This document shows, piece after piece, positions 1-6,987 of a stretch of 64,000 bases of DNA (position 1 is the stretch's first letter; every line of letters begins with the position of its first letter). Source of the stretch: Streptomyces sp. NBC_01803 (GTDB lineage: Bacteria; Actinomycetota; Actinomycetes; Streptomycetales; Streptomycetaceae); assembly GCF_035917415.1 (NCBI RefSeq), contig NZ_CP109073.1:1116001-1180000 (forward strand), given 5' to 3'. Both the position numbers and the translations under genes were made by a program. The notes beneath the pieces are model-generated. The model was not told the origin of the DNA, searched no databases, and saw nothing but the letters and a program-made list of their open reading frames with translations.

Positions 1-330
1 ATGAGCGACAGCGCGCTGCGCCACCGCGTCCTGTGCCGCCCGCGCGGCGGCTTCGTGGCCTACGCGGCCCCGCCGCCGTTCCCCGGCTCCGCCCTGCTCC
101 ACTTCCGCGAACCGCCGTCCTGGTCAGAGGTGTTCTCCTGGTACGGCCTTCGGGTGTTACGCGCCGAGGTGCTGGCGACACCACTCTCCTCGGTGGACCT
201 GAGCGCGCTGGACGACCAGGATCAGGAGGCCCTCCGCAGGTGGCGGCCCCGGACGCTGGGCGAGCTGCTGTTCAACTGGTGGGGTCCGCGAGACTCCTCA
301 GCAGGGCGGGCAGCGCGGCCAGGCCGGTGA
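1..330 (+). CDS. Unknown protein, left duplicate, 5' end outside window
   Basis: This is the C-terminal 109 residues of a protein that is encoded in full at 9062-9532. The two copies differ by only a few bases (for example near 148-150 and 183). The upstream part lies before position 1, so it cannot be judged whether this copy is intact. I do not recognise the family. The visible part is proline- and tryptophan-rich, without a clear membrane segment or catalytic motif. Its 3' end overlaps the 3' end of the convergent HAD hydrolase remnant by 59 nt, exactly as in the right copy. Confidence 0.6.
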   Translation: MSDSALRHRVLCRPRGGFVAYAAPPPFPGSALLHFREPPSWSEVFSWYGLRVLRAEVLATPLSSVDLSALDDQDQEALRRWRPRTLGELLFNWWGPRDSSAGRAARPGR

Positions 331-923
331 TCCGGCGCAGCCCCAGCCCCCGGTGGGCCGCGCCATCGCCGGTCCGGTCCAGCCAGATGCCGTACAGCCC
401 GGCCGCGTCGGCGCCCGCCGCGTCGGTGTCGGGCCGGTCGCCGACGTAGGCGACGGCCCCGGGCGGCAGGCCCATCGCCTCACAGGCCGCGAGGAACGCC
501 TCGGGCGCGGGCTTGGCGTGGCCGAGCTGATCGGAGCAGACCAGCACCTCGAACCGGTCGCGAATCCCCAGCCCGCGCAGCACCCGGTCCTGGTGGCCGA
601 TGTCGGAATTGGACAGCAGGCCATGCCGGTAGCCGGGCGTGAGGGCGGTGAGCGCGGGCAGCACGTCGGGGAACAGCCCGTCGGCGTCGCCGCGGTGAGC
701 CAGATACCGGGCGAACCAGGCGTCGGCCTCGGCGTCGGACAGCACCTCCCCGAGGAACGCGCGGGACCGTTCCCGGCGTTGGGCGACGAAGGACTGCTCC
801 CCCGCGAGGTAGCGGCCGTACTGCTCCTCCATCACCACCCGCCACCGCGCCAGCGCGGCCTCCGGTGAGGAGAACCGTCCGAGCAGCCCCTCGGCCGCGA
901 AGTGCCGCAGCGCGGCGGCGCGG
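272..923 (-). pseudogene. HAD-family hydrolase, 5'-truncated duplicate
   Basis: This is a nearly identical copy of the intact HAD hydrolase at 9474-10187. It has lost the first part of the gene, including the nucleophile motif (DIDDTLFD in the intact copy). Motif II (LLSNSD), the lysine motif (AKPAPE) and motif IV (GDRPDTDAAGA) are still present. The longest ATG-initiated frame starts at 838. Without the nucleophile Asp it should be inactive. The truncation point coincides with the end of the direct repeat, so it is a by-product of the duplication or insertion rather than slow decay. Confidence 0.8.
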
Positions 924-976
924 CGGCGCGGACGGTGCCGCTGTAAGGGAGCAGCCGGGGCTTCGTGATCAGCCCT

Positions 977-1336
977 TCAGACCACCGTCACGCCTCGATG
1001 ACGGGCCCACGACTCGGCTGCTTCCGCCAGCGCCCTGCGTGATGGCACATCGGGCCTCCGGGCAGCCATCTCCCACCACATGCGGGTACTGGCTGCGGCG
1101 AAGGCGTCGATGGCTTTCGGGTCCGCGTTCGCCCAGACCTCGCATGGGGCCACCCACGACTCGGCGGCCTCGGGGCTGTGCCCGGATGACACGAGCTGCA
1201 CAACGAGCATCGCCGGATCGATCAACGGCGCACCCCGGGTCGGCCAGCCCCAGTCCACGGCCCACACGCCCCGGTCCCCGACGAGCATGCGTGCATGTTC
1301 GCGATGTTCTGTATCCGTGGGTAGGCACACCGTCAC
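977..1336 (-). CDS. APH/choline-kinase-like C-terminal fragment
   Basis: The frame encodes 119 residues resembling the C-terminal lobe of aminoglycoside phosphotransferase-fold proteins (VWAVDWGWPTRGAPLIDPAM, then a helical tail). Full-length members are about 250-300 residues, so the N-lobe is missing. The catalytic loop is degenerate: a TDTEHREHA stretch stands where an H-x-D-x4-N loop is expected. The GTG start overlaps the stop of the speH-like gene (GTGA), so it may still be translated as the last gene of the operon. It is either a relic or a small derived domain. Confidence 0.5.
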   Translation of the reverse strand: MTVCLPTDTEHREHARMLVGDRGVWAVDWGWPTRGAPLIDPAMLVVQLVSSGHSPEAAESWVAPCEVWANADPKAIDAFAAASTRMWWEMAARRPDVPSRRALAEAAESWARHRGVTVV

Positions 1337-1725
1337 GGGCGGACGGACGTGGGGTGGGCTTTGGCTGGAAGAAGGGGCGGCGCCGTGGTGAGGCGGCGAT
1401 CGATGTGGTGGGACTTGACGACTTGTGGCGCCAGAAGTCTGAGGATTGGTTTCAGGGCCTGGTCAGGTGGGGTGTCGGCTCGGCAGGTGATCAGGTCCAC
1501 GTGGGCGAGACGGTGTTCGGGCCAGGTGGAGACGATGAGGTGGGATTCGGACAGGACCAGGACGCAGGTGGAGCCGTGTGGTTGGAAGGGAACGGCGAGT
1601 TCGCCTCGGACGTCGGTGCCGAGGAGCTCGGACGCTTCGTGCAGGGTTGCGATCAGAGCTGCGGGATCAGGGTCGGGTTGGGCGCATGCCAGGAGGTCGT
1701 AGGCGACGCAGACCAGCCGGCTCAT
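1333..1725 (-). CDS. AdoMet decarboxylase-like (SpeH-family) protein
   Basis: The 130-residue protein has the size and motif pattern of prokaryotic S-adenosylmethionine decarboxylase proenzymes, which self-cleave to create a pyruvoyl cofactor and make decarboxylated AdoMet, the aminopropyl donor. The family block reads F-x-PHG, then LVLSESHLIVSTWPEH, then DLITC. Glu60-Ser61 would be the cleavage pair and Cys81 the catalytic cysteine. The histidine normally found five residues after the cleavage serine (ESHxxIHTWPE) is Ser66 here, so processing or chemistry may differ. The ATG overlaps the stop of the synthetase-like gene (ATGA), so it is translationally coupled. Fold assignment is fairly firm; activity is uncertain. 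Confidence 0.7.
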   Translation of the reverse strand: MSRLVCVAYDLLACAQPDPDPAALIATLHEASELLGTDVRGELAVPFQPHGSTCVLVLSESHLIVSTWPEHRLAHVDLITCRADTPPDQALKPILRLLAPQVVKSHHIDRRLTTAPPLLPAKAHPTSVRP

Positions 1726-2855
1726 GCTGCGGCCCCGGTGGCGTACGGGGCGGCGGGCAGTAGGGCGGCGAGGTAGTCGGCGGTGTAGGAGCGGTGGAGT
1801 CGGCTCGGGTCGGCCGCCCACTGCCGGACTTCGGCCCAGAGGGCGGCCAGGGCGTCCTGGCCGTGGTCGTTCAGGAGGGTGTCGAGGTCGAGGAGTGCCT
1901 GGGGCAGGTCGGCGTACTGCGGTCCGTAGCGGACGTAGAGGGTTTTGGACAGCTTGCCACCGGTGCGGTCCAGGATCGTCGGCGTGAAGACGCTGACCGG
2001 CCAGCGCGCGGCAGGGATGCCGAGGACGGCCAGTGCCGGGGCGAGGACGTGGGCGTGCCAGGCGCCGCCCCAGTCGGCTCCGTCGATGGATACCGAGCAC
2101 GCTTGGTGGGTGTCGCGTTCGGCAGCGAGGAGGTAGCCCTTCTGGATGGAACGCACCGGGGTGTTCGCGTCGTACCAGCCCTCGGTTCCGGCGATTTCGA
2201 TGGTCTCCCGGTAGGGGCCGTGGTGGGGGCAGGCGGAGTACAGGTGTACGGCGTCCGTGTCGGCTTCGACGCGCAGTCCGGCTGCGGTTTTGTCCATCAG
2301 CCGGCACCGCGGGCAGCGCGGTCGGATGCGCAGGCGGCCGTCGGCCGGGGCGACCAGCGGCGTGAAGTCCTCGGGGCGAGAGGCGATGCGGTGCAGGCAC
2401 TCCCGTACCGGGAGCAGGGCCTGGTAGTCGGTGTAGGGGCGGATTTCGTATGGCACGCCACTGGCGGTTGCCGCGAAGTCCAGCAGGCGGCGGAATCCGG
2501 AGACGGGTTCGTCGGAGTTGAGCCGGCCGGTGTCGATGAGGTCGGCGACCGTGCGGGTGTAGGTGTGGCCGTTGATGGTGAGGCGTTCGGCGGGGGCGTT
2601 GTCGAGGGCGTCGAAGACGATGTGTGCGGGCAGGTCGAGGGTGTCGGCGGCGTGGGCGGCCAGGGCGAAGACGGTCAGCATGGTGGTGACGGTGCCGATG
2701 TGAGGAGTGCCGTTGAACTGTGCGGCGGTGGTGACGCGAAGTCGGGTCATGCCGTGGACGGCGGGGCGGATGAGGTCGGCGTTGGAGCGGGTGAGGTGGG
2801 CGATGCCGACCGGGGCGAAGATCAGATCCGGGGGCGGGTTGGGGGTCATGGTCAT
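1722..2855 (-). CDS. Class I lysyl-tRNA synthetase-like adenylating enzyme, short form
   Basis: The 377-residue protein carries both class I aminoacyl-tRNA synthetase signatures: a HIGH-like PHIGT near the N-terminus and a KMSKS-like GGKLSKT near residue 305. Between them is a probable zinc-binding insert (CPRCRLMDK ... CPHHG), as in archaeal-type class I LysRS. True class I LysRS is over 500 residues and has a C-terminal anticodon-binding region; this protein ends soon after the KMSKS loop. By analogy with MshC, a CysRS relative that ligates cysteine in mycothiol synthesis, I infer that it activates an amino acid for a small-molecule ligation rather than charging tRNA. The ATG at 2855 overlaps the upstream stop (ATGA). 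Confidence 0.72.
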   Translation of the reverse strand: MTMTPNPPPDLIFAPVGIAHLTRSNADLIRPAVHGMTRLRVTTAAQFNGTPHIGTVTTMLTVFALAAHAADTLDLPAHIVFDALDNAPAERLTINGHTYTRTVADLIDTGRLNSDEPVSGFRRLLDFAATASGVPYEIRPYTDYQALLPVRECLHRIASRPEDFTPLVAPADGRLRIRPRCPRCRLMDKTAAGLRVEADTDAVHLYSACPHHGPYRETIEIAGTEGWYDANTPVRSIQKGYLLAAERDTHQACSVSIDGADWGGAWHAHVLAPALAVLGIPAARWPVSVFTPTILDRTGGKLSKTLYVRYGPQYADLPQALLDLDTLLNDHGQDALAALWAEVRQWAADPSRLHRSYTADYLAALLPAAPYATGAAA

Positions 2856-3541
2856 GGGTGGGTGATCCTTCCCGTGTAGAGCCATACGGCGGGGAATTGG
2901 AGGTCCGCGCTGGGGATACGTCGTACCGTGGTGAGGGTCAGGCCGCTGTGCTCGGCGGCGTGCTGGAAGAGCGCGCTGGTGAGCCGTACGCGGCCGGTGA
3001 GGTCGGCGGCTTCCCAGTTGGCGCCGGCCGCCCAGCCGCCGGGGGCAAGGAGTTGGTGCGCGGCGGAGAAGCAGCGCACGAAGTGTTCGGGGCCGCGGGT
3101 CAGGCCCAGGAGTCCGAATTGGGTGACCAGGTCGAAGCCTTGGCCGAGTGCGGGGTGCGAGAGGGGTCGGCCGGTGAGGCAGTCGGCCGTGACGGCGGCG
3201 GTCAGCCAGCGGCAGCGGGCTGTGAACGCGTCCGGCTCGGTGCGCCGGGAGAGTGCCAGGGCGGTGCGGTGGGCTGGGCGAGGCCGTGCTGCGGCGGCGA
3301 AATCGGTGAGGATGGCGAGGCGCCGGGGGTCGGTGTCCACGGCCGTCAGCCGCCCGACGTGAAGGGCGGTTGCCCACAGCAGGGATTCGGAACCACTGCC
3401 GAGGTCTGCCCACGAGGCGGCGGGCGGCAGGCGGCGGAGCATGGCCAAGATGTGCTCGGTGCCCTGCCCGAAGCGGAACTCCTCGCCGTAATGCTGCTCC
3501 CAGTAGGTGTTGGCGTCCAGGACGGTGTGCGGTCCGGTCAC
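2852..3541 (-). CDS. SAM-dependent methyltransferase-fold protein (MT1)
   Basis: The protein is 229 residues with a Rossmann-type motif I (WADLGSGSESLLWA, about residues 44-57) followed by an acidic strand end (LTAVDTD), typical of class I AdoMet methyltransferases. A later strand and loop (GFDLVTQFGLLGLT) fits motif IV. The GTG start overlaps the upstream stop by 4 nt. In an operon with an AdoMet decarboxylase-like protein, a methyltransferase fold could instead be an aminopropyl or aminocarboxypropyl transferase, since those enzymes share the fold. The substrate is unknown. Confidence 0.7.
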   Translation of the reverse strand: MTGPHTVLDANTYWEQHYGEEFRFGQGTEHILAMLRRLPPAASWADLGSGSESLLWATALHVGRLTAVDTDPRRLAILTDFAAAARPRPAHRTALALSRRTEPDAFTARCRWLTAAVTADCLTGRPLSHPALGQGFDLVTQFGLLGLTRGPEHFVRCFSAAHQLLAPGGWAAGANWEAADLTGRVRLTSALFQHAAEHSGLTLTTVRRIPSADLQFPAVWLYTGRITHP

Positions 3542-4326
3542 TGCGGCCCACCGGGTACGGCAGCGAGGATCTCCGTGAACCGGCTACGGGTGCTGGTCAG
3601 CTTTCCGATGATGCGGTAGCCGACCGCCGTGAGCGCATCGGTCAAGTCGGCGGCTGGGATCAGCCGCAGGTCCACGCTGGTGGCGTGCAGCCGGTTACCG
3701 GACGCACTGAGATAGGCGAAGTCGATCCGCAGTGCGAGGCCGGTGGCGTCGTGGTGTTGGCGGCGCTGCCGGTACGCGGCTCCGGCCGCCCGCGCCGGGT
3801 CCAGTCGGCGGTCGGTGCGCCAGGCCCCATCCGGCAGATCGGGATCGTAGAACGCGCAACCGTCCGTCACGCCGGGGCGTGTGCACAGCGCTTGCAGGAG
3901 GATTCGGCTGCCCGGGACCAGGGCGGCACGGATCCCGGCGAGGATGTCGGTCAGTGGGCATTGTGCGGCGAGCTGGTTGAGCGCGGCGTTCGGCACGACG
4001 ACGGCGTCCACTCCGGGTAGCCGGTCCAGTTGCTGGATCAGGCATCGGCGGATGTGTGTGCGCTCAGTCGGCACGCCAGCCGTCGCGGCGCGCTCGACGG
4101 CGACCTGGAGCATCGCCGCTGAGGCATCCAGCAGGGTAACCTCCACCCCCGCCTGTGCGTAAGCGAGCACGAAGTGCCCAGTGCCACAGGGCAGTTCGGC
4201 GACGTGCGCGGTGCGGCGCAGGAGGTGTGCCAGCAGTTTCGGGGGCGGAGGCGGCTGTTCGGCGCGAACATATGCCGCCCGTTCGCCGTAGCCGGCGACC
4301 ACCCAACGAGCACGGGCGGAGTTCAC
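3538..4326 (-). CDS. SAM-dependent methyltransferase-fold protein (MT2)
   Basis: The protein is 262 residues with a glycine-rich motif I variant (VAELPCGTGHF, about residues 39-49) and an acidic residue after strand 2 (VTLLDAS), as in class I AdoMet-dependent methyltransferases. It is not close to MT1 in sequence, so the two probably act on different intermediates. The GTG at 4326 overlaps the dehydrogenase stop (GTGA); longer ATG-initiated frames upstream run into the dehydrogenase gene and are less likely. It is the second gene of the leftward operon. Confidence 0.7.
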   Translation of the reverse strand: MNSARARWVVAGYGERAAYVRAEQPPPPPKLLAHLLRRTAHVAELPCGTGHFVLAYAQAGVEVTLLDASAAMLQVAVERAATAGVPTERTHIRRCLIQQLDRLPGVDAVVVPNAALNQLAAQCPLTDILAGIRAALVPGSRILLQALCTRPGVTDGCAFYDPDLPDGAWRTDRRLDPARAAGAAYRQRRQHHDATGLALRIDFAYLSASGNRLHATSVDLRLIPAADLTDALTAVGYRIIGKLTSTRSRFTEILAAVPGGPQ

Positions 4327-5438
4327 GCCGTAACCCCCATCCGGTAGAACGCGGCGTGCTGGCGGCACACGGGGTGGACGAGTACGCCGTCACGGGCGAT
4401 GACCGCGCTCTCGGCGGCCTCGTCGCGGCGACCGGTCAGTGCGTGGCGGGCCAGGCGCACCAGATACGGTGCCGCGGCGGTGGTGTAGGCGTGGCTGGCG
4501 GTGACCGGTACCAGTGCGGGCAGCGTGTCGAGTTTGACGTGCAGAATTCCCCCCGTGATGTGTGGCGGGTCACCCGGCGACTGCACGGGCCCGGCGGTGG
4601 GCAGATAGCCGGAGCCATAGCCACAGGTGGCGTCCACGACCACGGCGCCCGGCCGCATGCGCGCCAGGTCCGCCTCAGTGATCATGGGCGGGGTGTCGTG
4701 CGTGGAGACCAAGATGGCGCCGATGATCAGGTCCGCTTGTGGCAGCAACGCGGCCAGCCGCCCTCGGCTGTTGACCTCCACGGTCACACCCATCGGGGCG
4801 CGCGTGCGGTAGTCGGCGGCCGAGGCGGGGGTGTGGGCCAGCACGGTGACGCGCGCGTCCAGCGCTGCGGCCGTCCGCGCGGCAGCCGAGCCGACGTTGC
4901 CGGAGCCGATCACCACCACCTGTGCGGGATCCGCCCCAGGGACGCCGCCCAGCAGCACGCCCCGGCCCGCCGGGTGCTGCAATGCCCGCGCTCCGAAGTG
5001 GACGGCCTGGATCCCGGCGATCGTTCCACCCGCCGTGCCCAGGGGGAACCGGCCGTTCTCGGTCAGGAACTCATAGCTGTAGGCCATGACCTTGGCGCGC
5101 GTCAGTGCGGCCAGCAGTGCCGGGTCGCCTTCGGCGTGGAAAAGCGCGCCGATCGCCTGACCGGGTGCCAGCCGATTCAGGTCGGTGAGGTCGGGGCTCT
5201 TGTACCGCAGGACCAGCGGGGCGGCCCACACGTCCTCGGCCGCCGCGAACCGTACACCGTGGCCGGCGAGTACGGAGTCGGAACAGCCGGTCCCTTTGCC
5301 GATGCCGGGCTCGGAGAGCATCTCGAATCCCGCTGCTGCCAGTGCACAGGCCGTGACCGGAGTAAGCAGTGTGCGGCGGTCGCCGGGGGTGGACTCGCGG
5401 GGAAAGCCGATCAGCCGTGGGGAAAGGACGGGAAACAC
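4323..5438 (-). CDS. Alanine dehydrogenase/PNT-like NAD(P)-dependent dehydrogenase
   Basis: The 371-residue protein has the two-domain layout of alanine dehydrogenase and transhydrogenase alpha. The N-terminal block is IGFPRESTPGDRRTLLTP, with a substrate-type lysine (RYKSPDL) and histidine (LFHAEGD), then a nucleotide-binding loop VVIGSGNVGSAAA and a VVVDATCGYGSG segment. The family makes or breaks C-N bonds at a 2-oxo acid; opine- and saccharopine-type enzymes are related by fold. Start is GTG 5438 because GGAGG lies 7 nt upstream and the family N-terminus begins there; the longer open frame to 5570 lacks similarity. It is the first gene of the leftward operon. Confidence 0.72.
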   Translation of the reverse strand: MFPVLSPRLIGFPRESTPGDRRTLLTPVTACALAAAGFEMLSEPGIGKGTGCSDSVLAGHGVRFAAAEDVWAAPLVLRYKSPDLTDLNRLAPGQAIGALFHAEGDPALLAALTRAKVMAYSYEFLTENGRFPLGTAGGTIAGIQAVHFGARALQHPAGRGVLLGGVPGADPAQVVVIGSGNVGSAAARTAAALDARVTVLAHTPASAADYRTRAPMGVTVEVNSRGRLAALLPQADLIIGAILVSTHDTPPMITEADLARMRPGAVVVDATCGYGSGYLPTAGPVQSPGDPPHITGGILHVKLDTLPALVPVTASHAYTTAAAPYLVRLARHALTGRRDEAAESAVIARDGVLVHPVCRQHAAFYRMGVTA

Positions 5439-5660
5439 TTTTGGGCCTCCTGCACCTGATCGTCGGTGGTCACCATCAGGGTGCGGCCCATGCGTGGTCC
5501 AGCCCAGCTCATCGGCTTCGCACGGAAGGTGCTCACCCCATGCCGACCGGCTGTTCACTGCGGATGACAATCGTCCGCTCCACAGGGCGACTACAGTAGG
5601 TGATGCTTTCTGTTGTCAGTGCGACCGGCCGTCAGATCGGCGCCACCTGCGAGGAGCCCG
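5439..5660. promoter_or_regulatory. Divergent intergenic region of the island operons
   Basis: This 222-nt gap separates the dehydrogenase-led leftward operon from the rightward ASCH-XRE-M20 unit and must hold both promoters. I could not identify convincing -35/-10 pairs. The XRE-family regulator two genes to the right is the natural candidate to bind here. Confidence 0.45.
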
Positions 5661-6161
5661 GTGGACACACTCTTCGACGCACCTGAGACGCCGCCCGAGC
5701 CGGTGCTGATGTCCCTGAACCCCGAGTACTACGAGCTGATCTGGGCCGGCGAGAAGCGCCACGAATTCCGACGCCGCTACCTGGCCGGCCGCCCAACCAC
5801 GTGGTATGTCTACCTGACCGCTCCGGCATCCCGGCTCACGGCCGTCATCGACCTCGATGTCGCCGTGGTCGACACGCCCCGGCGCATCGCCGACATCGCT
5901 GAGCAGGCCCGCCCCGGCAACGGCGCTTCCGTTCTGGCCTACCTGGAAGATCTTGAGCGGGGATTCGCCCTGCCGATCCGCCGCGTGCGCGAGTTCGAGG
6001 GATTCGCCGCCACCGAACTCTCGGAAATGCTGGGCTTTTTCCATCCTCCCCAGGGCTACACCCTCGTCTCGCGCAGCCCTCAGTGGCAGGCGGTCTGCCA
6101 CAAACTGACCGCCGGCCCCCTCACGCGGCAGATGAGCCCGCCACCGGTACCGGGTGCCTGA
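5661..6161 (+). CDS. ASCH (PUA-like) domain protein
   Basis: The 166-residue protein contains an ASCH-type fold signature. An early LMSLNPEYYELIWAGEKRHE segment is followed by an FRRR strand and a late Y-T-L-V strand; the family opens with a similar x-S-(I/L)-x-P-x-x-x-x-x-I-x-x-G-x-K-x-x-E-(F/L)-R pattern. ASCH and PUA-like domains are generally RNA- or nucleotide-binding, and some hydrolyse modified bases. The start is GTG 5661, preceded by GAGGAG. It is the first gene of the rightward unit, with 26 nt to the XRE gene. Its role in the island is unknown. Confidence 0.62.
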   Translation: MDTLFDAPETPPEPVLMSLNPEYYELIWAGEKRHEFRRRYLAGRPTTWYVYLTAPASRLTAVIDLDVAVVDTPRRIADIAEQARPGNGASVLAYLEDLERGFALPIRRVREFEGFAATELSEMLGFFHPPQGYTLVSRSPQWQAVCHKLTAGPLTRQMSPPPVPGA

Positions 6162-6187
6162 GCATCGCGTCGTGAAGGGAGCAGGCA

Positions 6188-6985
6188 ATGCCCGCAACCG
6201 CTCGCACGGCAACCCACAGCAGCCCACTGCGCCGGGCACGCCTGGCCATCCCCGCCACGCTGGAACAGGTGTGTGCGGACCTCGATCACCTGTCGCCCAG
6301 CGGCTCCAGCGGCGTGACACCCAGCATGCTGTCCGGCTGGGAACTGGGACGTCACACCACCAGCGTCCGCTACCGCACCCTGCTGTCCCACTACTACAAC
6401 CAGCCGGCAGATGTCCTCTTCGCCCACCAGGACCTCCAGCTCACAGCTGCCGAGGAGCAGCCCCGGCTCCTGGCCGGGCACCGGGAACTGCGCCGCGCGA
6501 TGACCGCGGTCGTGCGCGGTGCCGAGCAGTACCTCGCGGTCACCGGCTCCCGTTCCCGCGACACCACTTACCTGCAAGCCATCGAGACCGTGCTTGCCGA
6601 GCGGACCGACCTCGTTCACTACCGGATTCTGTTCGGCCCACCGCGGCACACGGAACTCGCCGGGCACCTTGAGCGGCTCCTGGCTTTGAGGGACCCGGGT
6701 GACCGAAGCCTCGGTGTGAAGACTCTGCACATCGGGATGGTGCCCACCGACCGCGACGCCCCTGAGCGCTTCTTCTGCGCCTCGGAGAAGGCAGCCGTCG
6801 CGCCCATCCCCTCCCTGACGTCGGCCTATGCTTTCGACTCCGGCGTCCTGTTGGGCACCCGCGCGGCCGAACGGCTCATCGACCACGCCCGCCAGTGCTA
6901 CGCGGGAGCACGCCGGGTCGAAAGCACGGCGGCGCTCACCGCTATGAAACTCCCGGTGCCCGGCCAGCGAAGGCAGGATGGATAG
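6188..6985 (+). CDS. XRE-family transcriptional regulator
   Basis: The 265-residue protein has an N-terminal helix-turn-helix of the XRE type (about residues 24-75: ATLEQVCADLDHL ... TPSMLSGWELGRHTT ... YRTLLSHYYNQPADVLF). A C-terminal region of about 170 residues has no motif I can name and may sense a ligand. GGGAGC precedes the ATG. The M20 gene follows after 2 nt, so they are co-transcribed. It is the only obvious DNA-binding regulator in the island and probably controls both divergent units. Confidence 0.7.
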   Translation: MPATARTATHSSPLRRARLAIPATLEQVCADLDHLSPSGSSGVTPSMLSGWELGRHTTSVRYRTLLSHYYNQPADVLFAHQDLQLTAAEEQPRLLAGHRELRRAMTAVVRGAEQYLAVTGSRSRDTTYLQAIETVLAERTDLVHYRILFGPPRHTELAGHLERLLALRDPGDRSLGVKTLHIGMVPTDRDAPERFFCASEKAAVAPIPSLTSAYAFDSGVLLGTRAAERLIDHARQCYAGARRVESTAALTAMKLPVPGQRRQDG

Positions 6986-6987
6986 CC

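Larger units (their letters stand above)
1..923. repeat. Left copy of ~0.92-kb direct repeat
   Basis: Bases 1-923 match 9203-10125 in the same orientation with only a handful of substitutions. The left copy probably continues before the window. It ends inside the HAD gene in a GC-rich run. After the break a 10-nt match (936-945 against 10130-10139) returns with an 8-nt offset, and then the sequences diverge completely. The two copies bracket about 8.3 kb of accessory genes. Confidence 0.9.

Noticed and set aside
865..1776. 303-residue plus-strand frame across the left repeat boundary
   Set aside because: Antisense to the SpeH-like and APH-like genes and crosses the repeat junction; no domain resemblance.
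1722..3551. 609-residue frame spanning the synthetase-like and MT1 genes
   Set aside because: The upstream third is an out-of-frame reading of MT1; the ATG at 2855 with an ATGA overlap is the real start.
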